64,000 nt of DNA, from positions 62,001 to 126,000 of the forward strand of contig NZ_RHHT01000027.1 of NCBI RefSeq assembly GCF_003710985.1, given 5' to 3'. Source of the stretch: Brevibacillus panacihumi (GTDB taxonomy: Bacteria > Bacillota > Bacilli > Brevibacillales > Brevibacillaceae). Below the pieces are notes generated by a model. The model did no database searches. It saw only the letters and a program-made list of their open reading frames with translations, and was not told the origin of the DNA. Below are positions 15,135-23,745 of this stretch, piece by piece. Position 1 is the stretch's first letter. The number at the start of each line of letters is the position of its first letter. A program made the translations under genes and the position numbers.

Positions 15135-16589
15135 ATGCTGTCGATTGACTGGAAGCCTGACAAATCATCAGATATTGCCGTCTACAGGCAAATTGTCGCG
15201 TATATCAAAGAGAAAATAGAGACAGGAGAATGGCCGGTCAATAGCAAGCTCCCAACTCAACGAGCCTTGGCATCTGCAATGGGAGTAAACCGCAGCACGG
15301 TGGTCACAGCCCTGGATGAGTTAAGAGCGGAAGGGCTGATCGAATCGACAGTCGGAAGCGGGACGATGGTGAGCAATAATACCTGGTCTTTGCTTTCGGC
15401 GACACCTCCGCCAGATTGGATGAGCTATGTCCAGGCAGGGACGCATCCGCCCAATTTGCCGACGATTCAGGAGATTAATCGCCTGGAGCCAGACCCCAGC
15501 TATATACGGCTGGGTACAGGAGAGCTATCTCCGTCTTTGATACCCCTGGAAAAAATGAATGAGATGATGAGGCGCGCAGGGAAAAACATGACTTCGTTGG
15601 GGTATGCGGAGCCAAAGGGCTTGCTTCCCCTCAGGCAGGCTGTCAGCCAGCATCTGCGGGGAAGGGGGATCGAGGCTTCTCCGGCCTCCATTCTGATCGT
15701 TTCAGGAGCGCTGCAGGCCTTGCAGTTGATCACCCAGGGACTCTTGCACCCCGGCTCGACGATTTTGGCAGAGCGTCCCTCATACCTGTACTCTCTGCCG
15801 CTGTTCCAGGCATCCGGCCTGCGGCTGGTCGGGGTGCCGATGGATCAGGACGGGATGATTCCCGAGGCTTTGGGGCATAAGCAACAGGCACAGCGGGCAG
15901 CATTGCTGTATACAATCCCTGCTTTTCACAATCCGACGGGACGTTGCATGTCTGTGAAGCGTCGGGAGCAGTTGATGGCTGTATGTGAACGCGACCGCTT
16001 GCCGGTGCTCGAGGATGACGTGTACGGGGAGTTGTGGCTGGATGAGCCGGGGGCTGCGCCGCTGAAGACAAGAGATCCCCAGGGCCAGGTCCTTTACCTC
16101 GGAAGCCTGTCCAAGACTCTTTCTCCCGGTTTGCGGATCGGCTGGCTCGTTGGACCGCAGCCCGTGATTGATCGCCTGGCTGATGTGAAGATGCAGACAG
16201 ATTACGGGGCGAGCGGGCTTTCTCAATGGGTGGCGGCCGAATGGCTAAGCGGAGCATGCTACCAGCAGCATTTGCAGGAGGTGCGCGAGGCTTTGCGACA
16301 TCGGCGCGATCAGATGTGCCATTGCCTCCAGCGATGGTTCGGCGACATCGCCATTTGGGAAAAACCGCGGGGCGGCTTCTACGTATGGCTGCAGCTTCGC
16401 CACGCCCTGTCGATGCGCGCTTTGTTTGATCGCGCCTTGAAGCAGGGCATCCTGCTCAATCCTGGCTATATCTACGATCAGAACGACAGCCGTCACCTCC
16501 GACTGTCCTACTCCTATGCAGATGTGGGGGAAATGGAAGAAGCCATGTATCGACTGGCTGTCTGTATCAAAGACATGATGCGGAAATAA
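15135..16589 (+). CDS. MocR-type (GntR-aminotransferase) regulator
   Basis: 484 residues. The start at 15135 follows GAGGAGGGATCGAG. Residues ~10-80 are a GntR winged helix (YRQIVAYIKEKIETGEWPVN, then KLPTQRALASAMGVNRSTVV), joined to a fold-type I aminotransferase domain with AFHNPTGR, the Asp/Tyr segment LEDDVYGELW and the PLP-lysine motif YLGSLSKTLSPGLRIGWL. MocR proteins sense PLP or amino-acid adducts and control nearby amino acid genes. The divergent LysE exporter is the obvious target, with the inverted repeat in the shared region as operator (inference). Confidence 0.92.
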   Translation: MLSIDWKPDKSSDIAVYRQIVAYIKEKIETGEWPVNSKLPTQRALASAMGVNRSTVVTALDELRAEGLIESTVGSGTMVSNNTWSLLSATPPPDWMSYVQAGTHPPNLPTIQEINRLEPDPSYIRLGTGELSPSLIPLEKMNEMMRRAGKNMTSLGYAEPKGLLPLRQAVSQHLRGRGIEASPASILIVSGALQALQLITQGLLHPGSTILAERPSYLYSLPLFQASGLRLVGVPMDQDGMIPEALGHKQQAQRAALLYTIPAFHNPTGRCMSVKRREQLMAVCERDRLPVLEDDVYGELWLDEPGAAPLKTRDPQGQVLYLGSLSKTLSPGLRIGWLVGPQPVIDRLADVKMQTDYGASGLSQWVAAEWLSGACYQQHLQEVREALRHRRDQMCHCLQRWFGDIAIWEKPRGGFYVWLQLRHALSMRALFDRALKQGILLNPGYIYDQNDSRHLRLSYSYADVGEMEEAMYRLAVCIKDMMRK

Positions 16590-16629
16590 GCAAACAAGAA
16601 CATCGGGCGGGATGTTCTTGTTTGCTTTT
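16590..16629. terminator. Strong bidirectional terminator
   Basis: GCAAACAAGAACATC (16590-16604) pairs perfectly with GATGTTCTTGTTTGC (16611-16625), followed by TTTTC on the plus strand. It ends the mocR-like gene and probably also the coat-protein operon on the minus strand. Confidence 0.9.
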
Positions 16630-16639
16630 CTGTTGAAGA

Positions 16640-16972
16640 TTACTGATAAGGGAACTGGCTGGAATAGCCGCTGAACTGCTGGTAGGCTTGCTGCAGCTTT
16701 TGTTCTTCCTCTGCCTCCAGTTTGTACCAGCCCTTGCGGAACATGAGGTCGTACGCCTCCCGTGCTCCCTGGTGGGTCTCGATCAGGATCTGCATCATGT
16801 CCTGGTGAAGCTTTTGATGGCTGGCTTCACGCACGGCTATGTTCAAGCTGTCCGTCAAATATTTGCAGGTGGCCAGGCAGTCGTTGAGAAAGTCGCGGTC
16901 ATTCATTTCAGGCGTTTTCACTTGCGGCAGGCTGCCGGACTGCGGGTTCGCGATCTGGTTTTGGTTTGGCAT
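16640..16972 (-). CDS. CotF-family spore coat protein
   Basis: 110 residues. The helical core NDRDFLNDCLATCKYLTDSL, followed by NIAVREASHQKLHQDMMQIL, fits the CotF family of small coat proteins (conserved 'D...L...K.....Y.....E..+..L+' layout). The N-terminus is Gln/Asn/Pro-rich, the C-terminus Gln/Ser/Tyr-rich, as in coat proteins that cross-link. It lies 12 bases downstream of a second, related gene in the same direction. Expression late in the mother cell is expected but no clear sigma-K promoter was identified. Confidence 0.8.
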   Translation of the reverse strand: MPNQNQIANPQSGSLPQVKTPEMNDRDFLNDCLATCKYLTDSLNIAVREASHQKLHQDMMQILIETHQGAREAYDLMFRKGWYKLEAEEEQKLQQAYQQFSGYSSQFPYQ

Positions 16973-16984
16973 AGGATCTCCCCC

Positions 16985-17290
16985 TTACTGCATCTGCTGC
17001 TGTTGCTGGGATTGGGTTTGAGGAAGCGTGGCCATGATTGCCGCATTGTTGTTTTGCAGGTGGCCAAGCAGGATCTGGTAATGCTTTTGGTGCATCCGTC
17101 CGGCCTTCTCCAATTGCTGCTTCACTTCCGGATCTTTGGCTTGCTGCGCAAAAAAATGCAGCTTTTTGAAGGCGAGCAGGTTCCAAGACAAGGCGTCCTT
17201 CAAATAACTGCAGTCCTTCGTCGTGATGACCTGTGGAGGTTCGGGAATCGGCACTTGCGTCGATTGCATCGAAGACAGCATAGATGGCAT
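16985..17290 (-). CDS. CotF-like spore coat protein
   Basis: 101 residues. ATG at 17290 follows AAAGGAGCAGTCTG. The segment ITTKDCSYLKDALSWNLLAF, followed by KKLHFFAQQAKDPEVKQQLE, resembles the companion CotF-like protein downstream, suggesting an old tandem duplication. The protein ends in a Gln-rich tail (QTQSQQQQQMQ). The pair forms a two-gene operon that probably ends at the terminator at 16590-16629. The upstream 286 bases hold only the promoter of the next, plus-strand cluster and a GC-rich hairpin near 17405-17435. Confidence 0.75.
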   Translation of the reverse strand: MPSMLSSMQSTQVPIPEPPQVITTKDCSYLKDALSWNLLAFKKLHFFAQQAKDPEVKQQLEKAGRMHQKHYQILLGHLQNNNAAIMATLPQTQSQQQQQMQ

Positions 17291-17481
17291 CAGACTGCTC
17301 CTTTCATGAAGTAATACACGTATAGCATGAGCAACATGCAGATAAGTATCCTTGCGGGGAGGATGTAAAAAGTACCGAGATGCCGTCATACAAGCGAAAC
17401 AACGCTCGGGGAGCTGCTCGCGGTGCGAGAGCCCGCTGTAGGTAAATGGCAGGTGGAGGACACTGCATGATGATTTTGTAA

Positions 17482-17510
17482 TTGACAAATGGACGATTCA
17501 CGACAATAAT
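17482..17510 (+). promoter_or_regulatory. Promoter of the SsuBAC-like cluster
   Basis: TTGACA (17482-17487) and AATAAT (17505-17510) with a 17-base spacer lie 68 bases before the first gene. No S-box or T-box is seen in the short leader. Confidence 0.6.
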
Positions 17511-17577
17511 CATAGTAATTCGCTAGGGATAGTATAGATAAAAGTCAGCATAGTCTACGTGATAGGAGGTGCAGAGC

Positions 17578-18336
17578 ATGGACTCGACACAAAGGCAGGG
17601 TGTACATCTAAAAATAGAAGGCCTGAAGAAAAGATTCGGCGACGTAGAAGTACTAAAGAATATCCATCTGGAGATTCAAGCAGGCGAATTTATCGCGATT
17701 GTGGGGAAGAGCGGATGTGGAAAAAGCACGTTGCTTCGTCAAATCGCCGGTCTTGATACTCCGAGCGAAGGTGTCATCTACCATGACCATCATGAATTGC
17801 GGGGGCTCCATCCAGATTCCAAAATCATGTTTCAGGACTCCAGGTTGCTCCCTTGGTTAAAAATCCGAGACAACGTCGGGCTTGGTTTGACCGGAGACTG
17901 GCAGGGGAAGGCGGATTGGGCGTTAGAACAGGTAGGATTAGCAAATCGCGCGAATGAATGGCCGTCCGTTCTGTCAGGTGGTCAAAAGCAAAGAGTCGCC
18001 TTAGCCCGTGCTTTGGTAAGTGGTCCACGTCTGCTTTTGCTAGACGAGCCGCTGGGAGCGCTAGATGCGCTTACTCGGATCGACATGCAAAGGCTGATCG
18101 AAAATCTCTGGAGAGAACAAGGCTTTACTGCAATCATGGTTACGCACGACGTCAGTGAAGCTGTTGCATTGGCAGATCGGGTGATTTTGATTGAAGCAGG
18201 TGAAATTACGCTAGATAAAAAGATCGCCTTGTATCGACCGCGCGAGCGTGGAAATGCGATGTACGCGGAGCTGGAAGGAACGATTTTAAACAGAGTTTTG
18301 GGAAAAGTAGAAAAAGTCGAGACCTTCGCGATCTAG
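17578..18336 (+). CDS. ABC transporter ATP-binding protein, SsuB-like
   Basis: 252 residues. The start at 17578 follows ATAGGAGGTG; an in-frame GTG at 17569 lies inside that site. Walker A is GKSGCGKST, the signature [16 protein letters not shown] and Walker [16 protein letters not shown], with the D-L-G-A-L-D loop and the H-loop [13 protein letters not shown] of the nitrate/sulfonate/taurine (SsuB/TauB) family. It energises import through the permease at 20641. It is the first gene of a five-gene cluster, and an M24 peptidase gene separates it from the binding protein and permease. Confidence 0.88.
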   Translation: MDSTQRQGVHLKIEGLKKRFGDVEVLKNIHLEIQAGEFIAIVGKSGCGKSTLLRQIAGLDTPSEGVIYHDHHELRGLHPDSKIMFQDSRLLPWLKIRDNVGLGLTGDWQGKADWALEQVGLANRANEWPSVLSGGQKQRVALARALVSGPRLLLLDEPLGALDALTRIDMQRLIENLWREQGFTAIMVTHDVSEAVALADRVILIEAGEITLDKKIALYRPRERGNAMYAELEGTILNRVLGKVEKVETFAI

Positions 18337-18353
18337 AAGAGAGGAGAATTCTG

Positions 18354-19568
18354 ATGACAGTTGTCGGAAATAAACAAATTACGAGAAATCAGAATGAGAT
18401 ACAAGCCAAATTGCAAAGGGAGCTGAAGAAGCATAACATTGATGTCCTATTGTTGACAAAGCAAGAGAGTATTTATTATGCAACCGGGTTTTCCAGCAGA
18501 TTTCTTGGTTTGATGAAAAAACCCGGCGTTGCTTACGCAGTCGTACCGGCTGAGGGGAGCATAAAGCTGATCGTAAATGATTTTGAAAGGCAGGCAGCCG
18601 AGTATCAGACAACGGGTGTAGATATTGTGAAGTACAACTCCTGGATTTTTATCGAGGATGATTCGCAGGAAGCCTCTACCCTCAAGAAAACGGCAGAAAT
18701 GAATCTGGGGCAGTCATTCGATATCGCAGTCGATGCGATAAAAAGCTTCAAGGAGGATCCAGTTCTTGCTGTTGAGCGCAGCAGTTTGACATGGGATGAC
18801 GTAGAACGGCTTTCCGCGATTTTTGGTCGTGAGCACATTGTGGATGGAACGCTCCCTTTCAATAAAGCGCGTTCGATCAAGACAAAATGGGAAATAGAAG
18901 TGTTGCGCAGAGCGGCCCAGATTGCAGAAGAAGCCTTTTATTTGACTGCGAAGGAATTACAACCAGGACACACAGAGGTAGACGTGCATGCGATTTACAA
19001 AAAGCATGCCTATGCCCTCGATAAACATGTAACGGAAGCGCTTATGATCAGTTCGGTCGGTCCGAACTATTCGGCGGCTGCAATCCCGCGCGATTACGTG
19101 TTGCAAGCAGGGGACATCGTGCGTTTGGATGGTGGCGTTACGTACTTTGGCTACCAATCCGATATTGCACGCACGTTCGTGGTTGGTGGACTGGCAACCC
19201 CAAAACAGGAGGAAAAATATCAAGCCATCCTCGCCGGGTTTAAAAAAGGCCTTTCACTCATCAAACCAGGAGTTAGGTTTTCGGAGGTTTTTGAGGTCAC
19301 ACAGAAAACGGTTCAGGAGACAGGGATACCGCAGTATGCTCGCGGTCATGTTGGACACTCCATCAGCGTGGATACCTTCATCGAAGAGTATCCGTTGATT
19401 TCGCCGGAAAGCGACTGGGTGTTTGAGGAGGGCATGGTACTTTGTTTTGAATGCCCGTATTACAGCACGACAGGCGGATATAACGTAGAAGATACATTTG
19501 TGGTTACCGCAGATGGCATCGATTTGTTTACAAACGTAAATGAAAGCTTACATTGGGTATCACGATGA
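18354..19568 (+). CDS. M24-family metallopeptidase (Xaa-Pro peptidase/creatinase-like)
   Basis: 404 residues: a creatinase-type N-terminal domain (QAKLQRELKKHNIDVLLLTK, ESIYYATGF) and a pita-bread catalytic domain. The five metal ligands appear intact: Asp pair in VRLDGGVTYFGYQSDIARTF, His in ARGHVGHSIS, Glu in VLCFECPYYS and Glu in NVEDTFVVT. M24 enzymes cleave Xaa-Pro bonds or related C-N bonds. It lies 17 bases after the ATPase gene and 11 bases before the binding-protein gene, so it belongs to the importer operon. That context suggests that it processes the imported compound in the cytoplasm; no signal peptide is present. Substrate unknown. Confidence 0.85.
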   Translation: MTVVGNKQITRNQNEIQAKLQRELKKHNIDVLLLTKQESIYYATGFSSRFLGLMKKPGVAYAVVPAEGSIKLIVNDFERQAAEYQTTGVDIVKYNSWIFIEDDSQEASTLKKTAEMNLGQSFDIAVDAIKSFKEDPVLAVERSSLTWDDVERLSAIFGREHIVDGTLPFNKARSIKTKWEIEVLRRAAQIAEEAFYLTAKELQPGHTEVDVHAIYKKHAYALDKHVTEALMISSVGPNYSAAAIPRDYVLQAGDIVRLDGGVTYFGYQSDIARTFVVGGLATPKQEEKYQAILAGFKKGLSLIKPGVRFSEVFEVTQKTVQETGIPQYARGHVGHSISVDTFIEEYPLISPESDWVFEEGMVLCFECPYYSTTGGYNVEDTFVVTADGIDLFTNVNESLHWVSR

Positions 19569-19579
19569 GGGGTAGAACA

Positions 19580-20608
19580 ATGAAAACAACATCCAGAAAA
19601 CTATTTTTCATCTCAGCCATGGTTTTGGTTTTGCTGTTGACGGCATGCTCCGGTAACAACGCGTCGTCGAACCCATCCACCGGAGGTACAGCACCGGATT
19701 CAACGAAAAAAGATTTGGTCGAGATTAAGTTAGGCTATCAAAAAGGGATGCCATTGCTCAGTCTTTTGAAAGAAAAAAGCAACTTGGCACAGCGCCTGGA
19801 GGCTGAAGGATTCAAAATTTCCTGGAATGAGTTTTCTGCTACACCAGCCATGCTCGAAGCCATGGTAGACGGAGGCATCGTGTTTGGTGGTGGCGGAGCG
19901 ACAGGCAGCATCTACGCGCAACAAGCGGGGCGCTCATTTGTCCGCATCGGTGCTCAAACTGGCGTATCGGGCGGATCGTCCATCATTGTTCGAGGCGACT
20001 CGGATATTCAATCTGTGAAAGATTTGAAAGGGAAAAAAGTAGTGGTTTCGAAGGGAACGACGCAGCATTACATGCTTGTTCGCGCATTGGAAAAAGAGGG
20101 GCTCAGCGTGAATGATATTCAGCTGCAGTTTATCAATCCTGCAGAGGCTTTCTCCGCATTTGGCAGCAAAAATTTTGATGCGTGGGCAATCTGGGACCCG
20201 TTTACGGCAGAGGCTGAGGCGTCGTTTGATGCTCGCGTGATCGCGGACAATACTTCTGTATTTGGGGATAAAGCACCCCTCGAGGGCGAGAATCTCTATT
20301 ACGCAGAGCGCAAATTTGCCAATGAACACCCCAATGCGATCAAAATTATTCTTGATGAGCTCGCGATCGTAGGAAAGTGGGCAAACGAGAATACAGATGA
20401 AGCCGCAAAAATCCTGGCCAATCTATACAGCTCCAATGCAGATATTTTAAAGGTGGTAGAAGAGCGTGGAGGAACACGTGAAATTCTGCCCATGAGTGAA
20501 GCTACAATCGAACCGCTGCAAAATATTTCCGACTTTTTCTATGAACAAGGAGTCATTCCAGAGAAATTGAATGCTTCTGACGAAAACTTCAATTGGTTCG
20601 TCAAGTAA
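19580..20608 (+). CDS. Substrate-binding lipoprotein, SsuA/NMT1-like
   Basis: 342 residues. The start at 19580 follows GAGGGG; the frame is open further upstream without a site. Signal peptide with lipobox LLLTACSG, then a Ser/Thr/Asn-rich tether. The mature domain has VEIKLGYQKGMPLLSLLK, a segment with SATPAMLEAMVDGG, GGATGSIYAQQAG and NFDAWAIWDPFTAEAE, all hallmarks of aliphatic-sulfonate/taurine-type binding proteins. It captures the substrate outside the membrane and delivers it to the permease encoded next. The family also includes proteins that bind other small sulfur, nitrogen or pyrimidine compounds, so sulfonate is only the default guess. Confidence 0.85.
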   Translation: MKTTSRKLFFISAMVLVLLLTACSGNNASSNPSTGGTAPDSTKKDLVEIKLGYQKGMPLLSLLKEKSNLAQRLEAEGFKISWNEFSATPAMLEAMVDGGIVFGGGGATGSIYAQQAGRSFVRIGAQTGVSGGSSIIVRGDSDIQSVKDLKGKKVVVSKGTTQHYMLVRALEKEGLSVNDIQLQFINPAEAFSAFGSKNFDAWAIWDPFTAEAEASFDARVIADNTSVFGDKAPLEGENLYYAERKFANEHPNAIKIILDELAIVGKWANENTDEAAKILANLYSSNADILKVVEERGGTREILPMSEATIEPLQNISDFFYEQGVIPEKLNASDENFNWFVK

Positions 20609-20640
20609 GTGGACAGTACCCAGAGGGAGGTAAGGATGCA

Positions 20641-21387
20641 GTGAAAAAAGGCAAATGGATTCCTTTCATAATCCCTCTCCTCGTCTTGATCATTTGGTAC
20701 ATAGCAACTGAATTTGCTTGGGTGGATACGAAGCTTTTTCCTAGCCCGGTAGCGGTATTGACGGCATTCTTCAAATTGGCGCTAAGCGGGGAGCTTTTGG
20801 CACATACGTGGGCAAGCTCACAACGGGCTTTTACCGGGCTGGTGATTGGCGTCGCAATCGGCATGTTCTTCGGACTTCTGAACGGTTTGTATCCGATAGC
20901 AGAAAAATTTTTGGATTCAACTCTTCAAATGATCCGTAATATTCCTCATTTAGCGTTGATTCCGGTTGTGATCATTTGGTTTGGGATAGGCGAAGAGGGC
21001 AAAATTTTTCTCGTTGTAGTGGGTGTGTTTTTCCCTGTCTATGTAAACGCCTTTTACGGAATTCGCTCCATCGACAAGGGTCTGATCGAGATGGCGAAAG
21101 TGTATGGGCTAAAGGGCTGGACGTTGTTTGCGAAGGTCGTCTTGCCAGGCGCACTGCCTGCGACGCTTGTGGGCGTGAGACAATCATTGGGCATCATGTG
21201 GCTGACATTGATCGTCTCAGAGACCGTGGCCGTTGATTCCGGGATAGGCTACATGGCCATGAACGCGCGAGATTTTATGCAAATGGATGTGATTATCCTG
21301 AGCATCATGATCTATGCGGCTCTTGGCAAATTATCCGACTTGATTGCCAAAGCCTTTGAAAAGCGCTTGCTTAGTTGGCGGGCTTAA
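20641..21387 (+). CDS. ABC transporter permease, SsuC-like
   Basis: 248 residues starting at GTG 20641 after GGGAGGTAAGG. Six predicted helices. The EAA-type loop reads GLIEMAKVYGLKGWTLFAKV, the coupling helix of SsuC/TauC permeases, and NIPHLALIPVVIIWFGIGEE is family-typical. It forms the channel for the SsuB-like ATPase and the binding lipoprotein. A hairpin with a T6 tract follows its stop, so the monooxygenase downstream may be expressed at a different level. Confidence 0.9.
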   Translation: MKKGKWIPFIIPLLVLIIWYIATEFAWVDTKLFPSPVAVLTAFFKLALSGELLAHTWASSQRAFTGLVIGVAIGMFFGLLNGLYPIAEKFLDSTLQMIRNIPHLALIPVVIIWFGIGEEGKIFLVVVGVFFPVYVNAFYGIRSIDKGLIEMAKVYGLKGWTLFAKVVLPGALPATLVGVRQSLGIMWLTLIVSETVAVDSGIGYMAMNARDFMQMDVIILSIMIYAALGKLSDLIAKAFEKRLLSWRA

Positions 21388-21399
21388 GTTGAATCGGTG

Positions 21400-21449
21400 T
21401 CCCCCTTGTCTTGTTAGCTGGCAACAGAAAAACAACAGGGGGATTTTTT
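21400..21449 (+). terminator. Terminator or attenuator between permease and monooxygenase
   Basis: TCCCCC at 21400 pairs with GGGGGA ending at 21443, with inner TTGTT/AACA pairing, and is followed by TTTTTTG. It lies inside an apparent operon, 34 bases before the next start codon. Confidence 0.65.
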
Positions 21450-21483
21450 GTGAAGAATGCGGAGCAGATGGAGGGACTCAGCA

Positions 21484-22815
21484 ATGGCAAAAAGACAAAT
21501 GAGTTTAGGGGTATTCATGATGGGATCCGGTCATCACATCGCAGCTTGGCGCCATCCGAATACGCCGCAAAACGGTTATGAAAATATTGACTTTTACAAA
21601 GAACTGGCGAAAATGTCCGAAAGAGGGAAACTGGACATGCTCTTTATCAGTGACGCTCTCTCTTTGACAGAAAAAAGCCATCCATCTGAAATGGTTCGAT
21701 TCGAGCCGTTGACGTTGATCTCAGCATTATCAGCGGTAACGGAAAGGATCGGATTGGTTGCTACTGTAAGCACAACCTATAACGAACCATTTAACGTAGC
21801 GAGAAAATTTGCGTCGATTGACCATTTAAGCAAAGGTAGAGCAGGCTGGAACATTGTAACCTCCTATTACGAAAATGATGCGTACAACTTCAGCAAGTCT
21901 TCTCACCCGGAACATGATGAGCGATACGCGATTGCGGATGAATTCGTAGAAGTGGTCAAGAAACTGTGGAACAGCTGGGAAGACGATGCGCTGATCCGCG
22001 ACAAGGAAGCCGGAGTTTATTTTCAAAAAGGCAAGCTGCACACGGCAAATCATGTAGGAAAATACTTCCAGGTGAAAGGTCCTCTGAATGCTTCCCGTCC
22101 CATTCAAGGCCATCCGGTATTGATTCAAGCAGGCTCTTCGCCGCGCGGCAAGAACTTCGCAGCGAAGACAGCAGAAGTCATTTTTACCGCGCAGCAAACG
22201 CTGGAGGAAGCACAGGTGTTTTATCGAGATATCAAGGAAACGGCGAAGCGCTTGGGGAGAAATCCCGATCATATCAAAATATTGCCTGGTGTTTCACCGA
22301 TCGTTGGCAGAACAGAGGAAGAAGCGCGCGCTAAATACGAAGAGCTGCAAAACTTGATTCCCGAGGATATTGGATTGGCTTTTTTGTCGGATTACTTGGG
22401 AGGTTTGGATCTGTCCCACTATGATTTGGACAGTGAGTTACCCGATGAAATTCCAGCGACCAACGGAAACCAAAGTCGCCGTCAACTGATCATCGATTTG
22501 GCTCGACGGGAGAAATTGACGATACGGCAATTGTACAAAAAAGTCGCTGGTGCACGAGGCCATCGACTCATTTTTGGCTCTCCTGAACAAATTGCCGATC
22601 AGTTGCAAGAATGGTTCAACCATGAAGCGGCAGACGGATTTAATCTATTGATCCCATACTATCCAACGCTGTTCGAAGAATTTATTGACCAAGTGATACC
22701 CGTATTGCAGCAGCGAGGATTGTTTCGAAAAGAATACGAAGGCAACCATTTGCGCGACCATTTGGGTTTGCCCCGACCTGAATTCTTCGTACCTCAATCG
22801 CTGGTTAGCCAATAA
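21484..22815 (+). CDS. Flavin-dependent monooxygenase, NtaA/SnaA/DszA family
   Basis: 443 residues, start after GGAGGGACTCAGCA. The N-terminal SLGVFMMGSGHHIAAWRHP is the NtaA/SnaA/DszA signature (bacterial-luciferase-like barrel); RAGWNIVTSYYENDAYNFS and QAGSSPRGKNFAAKTAEVIF are also family-typical. These enzymes use reduced FMN from a separate reductase and oxygen to cleave C-N or C-S bonds in compounds such as nitrilotriacetate, EDTA or dibenzothiophene sulfone. It ends the cluster of ABC importer plus M24 peptidase. No flavin reductase is encoded nearby. A role in releasing sulfur or nitrogen from the imported compound is inferred. Confidence 0.9.
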   Translation: MAKRQMSLGVFMMGSGHHIAAWRHPNTPQNGYENIDFYKELAKMSERGKLDMLFISDALSLTEKSHPSEMVRFEPLTLISALSAVTERIGLVATVSTTYNEPFNVARKFASIDHLSKGRAGWNIVTSYYENDAYNFSKSSHPEHDERYAIADEFVEVVKKLWNSWEDDALIRDKEAGVYFQKGKLHTANHVGKYFQVKGPLNASRPIQGHPVLIQAGSSPRGKNFAAKTAEVIFTAQQTLEEAQVFYRDIKETAKRLGRNPDHIKILPGVSPIVGRTEEEARAKYEELQNLIPEDIGLAFLSDYLGGLDLSHYDLDSELPDEIPATNGNQSRRQLIIDLARREKLTIRQLYKKVAGARGHRLIFGSPEQIADQLQEWFNHEAADGFNLLIPYYPTLFEEFIDQVIPVLQQRGLFRKEYEGNHLRDHLGLPRPEFFVPQSLVSQ

Positions 22816-22823
22816 CAACCAAC

Positions 22824-22851
22824 AAAAAAGACGCGGGTGAATACCCACGTC
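22824..22851 (-). terminator. Terminator of the proline operon
   Basis: Read on the minus strand, GACGTGGGTATTCACCCGCGTC folds into a tight hairpin followed by six T. It lies just past the last gene of the proBAC operon. The plus strand has no T-tract after the hairpin. Confidence 0.8.
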
Positions 22852-22860
22852 CCATGAAAA

Positions 22861-23682
22861 CTATTGGACTCCATTTTCCGAAAACTGCAACCCAACTACT
22901 TGTATATCAATACTAGCGGGAGCAATGTTCAGGCAATAGCTGATCTCCTCATGCAGCTCTGACTGCAGCGTGCGAATCCGTTCGGGGATATACGAGCCGT
23001 AAGGAACCTTCAAGGACAAAGTCAACTCGATTCGCGGCAAATCGTCGAACGATGCTCTTGATTTGACAATCTGCTCCACTTCCTCGTATTGATTGCACAC
23101 TCCCTGCACCATTTTTCGCAGCACCTGCGGATGAATAATAATGCGGCCACCGGAAAAGGGGGGATGAACCACAGTGGACTCACCGCCAATTTCCTTTTTG
23201 GAGGAGAAGATCCGTGTGGCAGAAGAGAGCAGACGCGTAAGGAAATCCTGCTCTACCTCTACGCGGGGAATAGGGATCACGTGTCTGCCCATCGTCTCCC
23301 GGATGTAGCGGGCCGCCTCGATGTCTTGGGGGCGTTTGATCGACTCGATGGGAATGTACTCGTCCGGCTCCGCCAGTCCGAGAGCCTCCACGATGCGTTC
23401 GATCATCCGCTGCGACGTACCCAGGATCAGCAGGCGCTCAGGAGCGAGCGCAGCGAGCGTTTTGCGGACCTCGCCGGCATGCTCCTTGTAGTGAAAAATA
23501 GCGCGTTTGACTGCCTGTATCTTCGTCTTTTCGTACTTGGCGGAGGTACCCGCCACTTTGCGTCCCTGGTAAATCAGAATGCCATCGTCGATGATTGCAT
23601 CAATCTGCATGCGATGGGCCAATTCCAGTGCGATGGAGCTTTTGCCCGTTCCGCTCGTCCCATACAAGGCGTATATGTTCAT
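22861..23682 (-). CDS. P-loop NTPase fused to an Asp23/Gls24-like domain
   Basis: 273 residues. ATG at 23682 follows GGAGGTTCTC. Residues 8-15 are a Walker A motif (GTSGTGKS), followed by an acidic IDDGILIYQGRK segment and a central region with LLILGTSQRM. Residues ~177-268 (GGRIIIHPQVLRKMVQGV, then LTLSLKVPYGSYIPERIR and IDIQVVGLQF) follow the Asp23/Gls24/YloU pattern. Asp23-family proteins act at the envelope in Gram-positives, often without known activity. No signal peptide or membrane segment is present. It is the last gene of the proB-proA-proC operon. The fusion is clear from sequence; its role is not. Confidence 0.78.
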   Translation of the reverse strand: MNIYALYGTSGTGKSSIALELAHRMQIDAIIDDGILIYQGRKVAGTSAKYEKTKIQAVKRAIFHYKEHAGEVRKTLAALAPERLLILGTSQRMIERIVEALGLAEPDEYIPIESIKRPQDIEAARYIRETMGRHVIPIPRVEVEQDFLTRLLSSATRIFSSKKEIGGESTVVHPPFSGGRIIIHPQVLRKMVQGVCNQYEEVEQIVKSRASFDDLPRIELTLSLKVPYGSYIPERIRTLQSELHEEISYCLNIAPASIDIQVVGLQFSENGVQ

Positions 23683-23745
23683 GAGAACCTCCGTATTCTT
23701 ACACAGTTGCATCCAGTATACAACAGGGGAGAGGACCAGCAAAAG

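Noticed and set aside
17405-17440. GC-rich hairpin near GCTCGGGGAGCTGCTCGC upstream of the importer cluster, considered as a riboswitch.
   Set aside because: It lies upstream of the predicted promoter at 17482-17510, and no known aptamer core is present.
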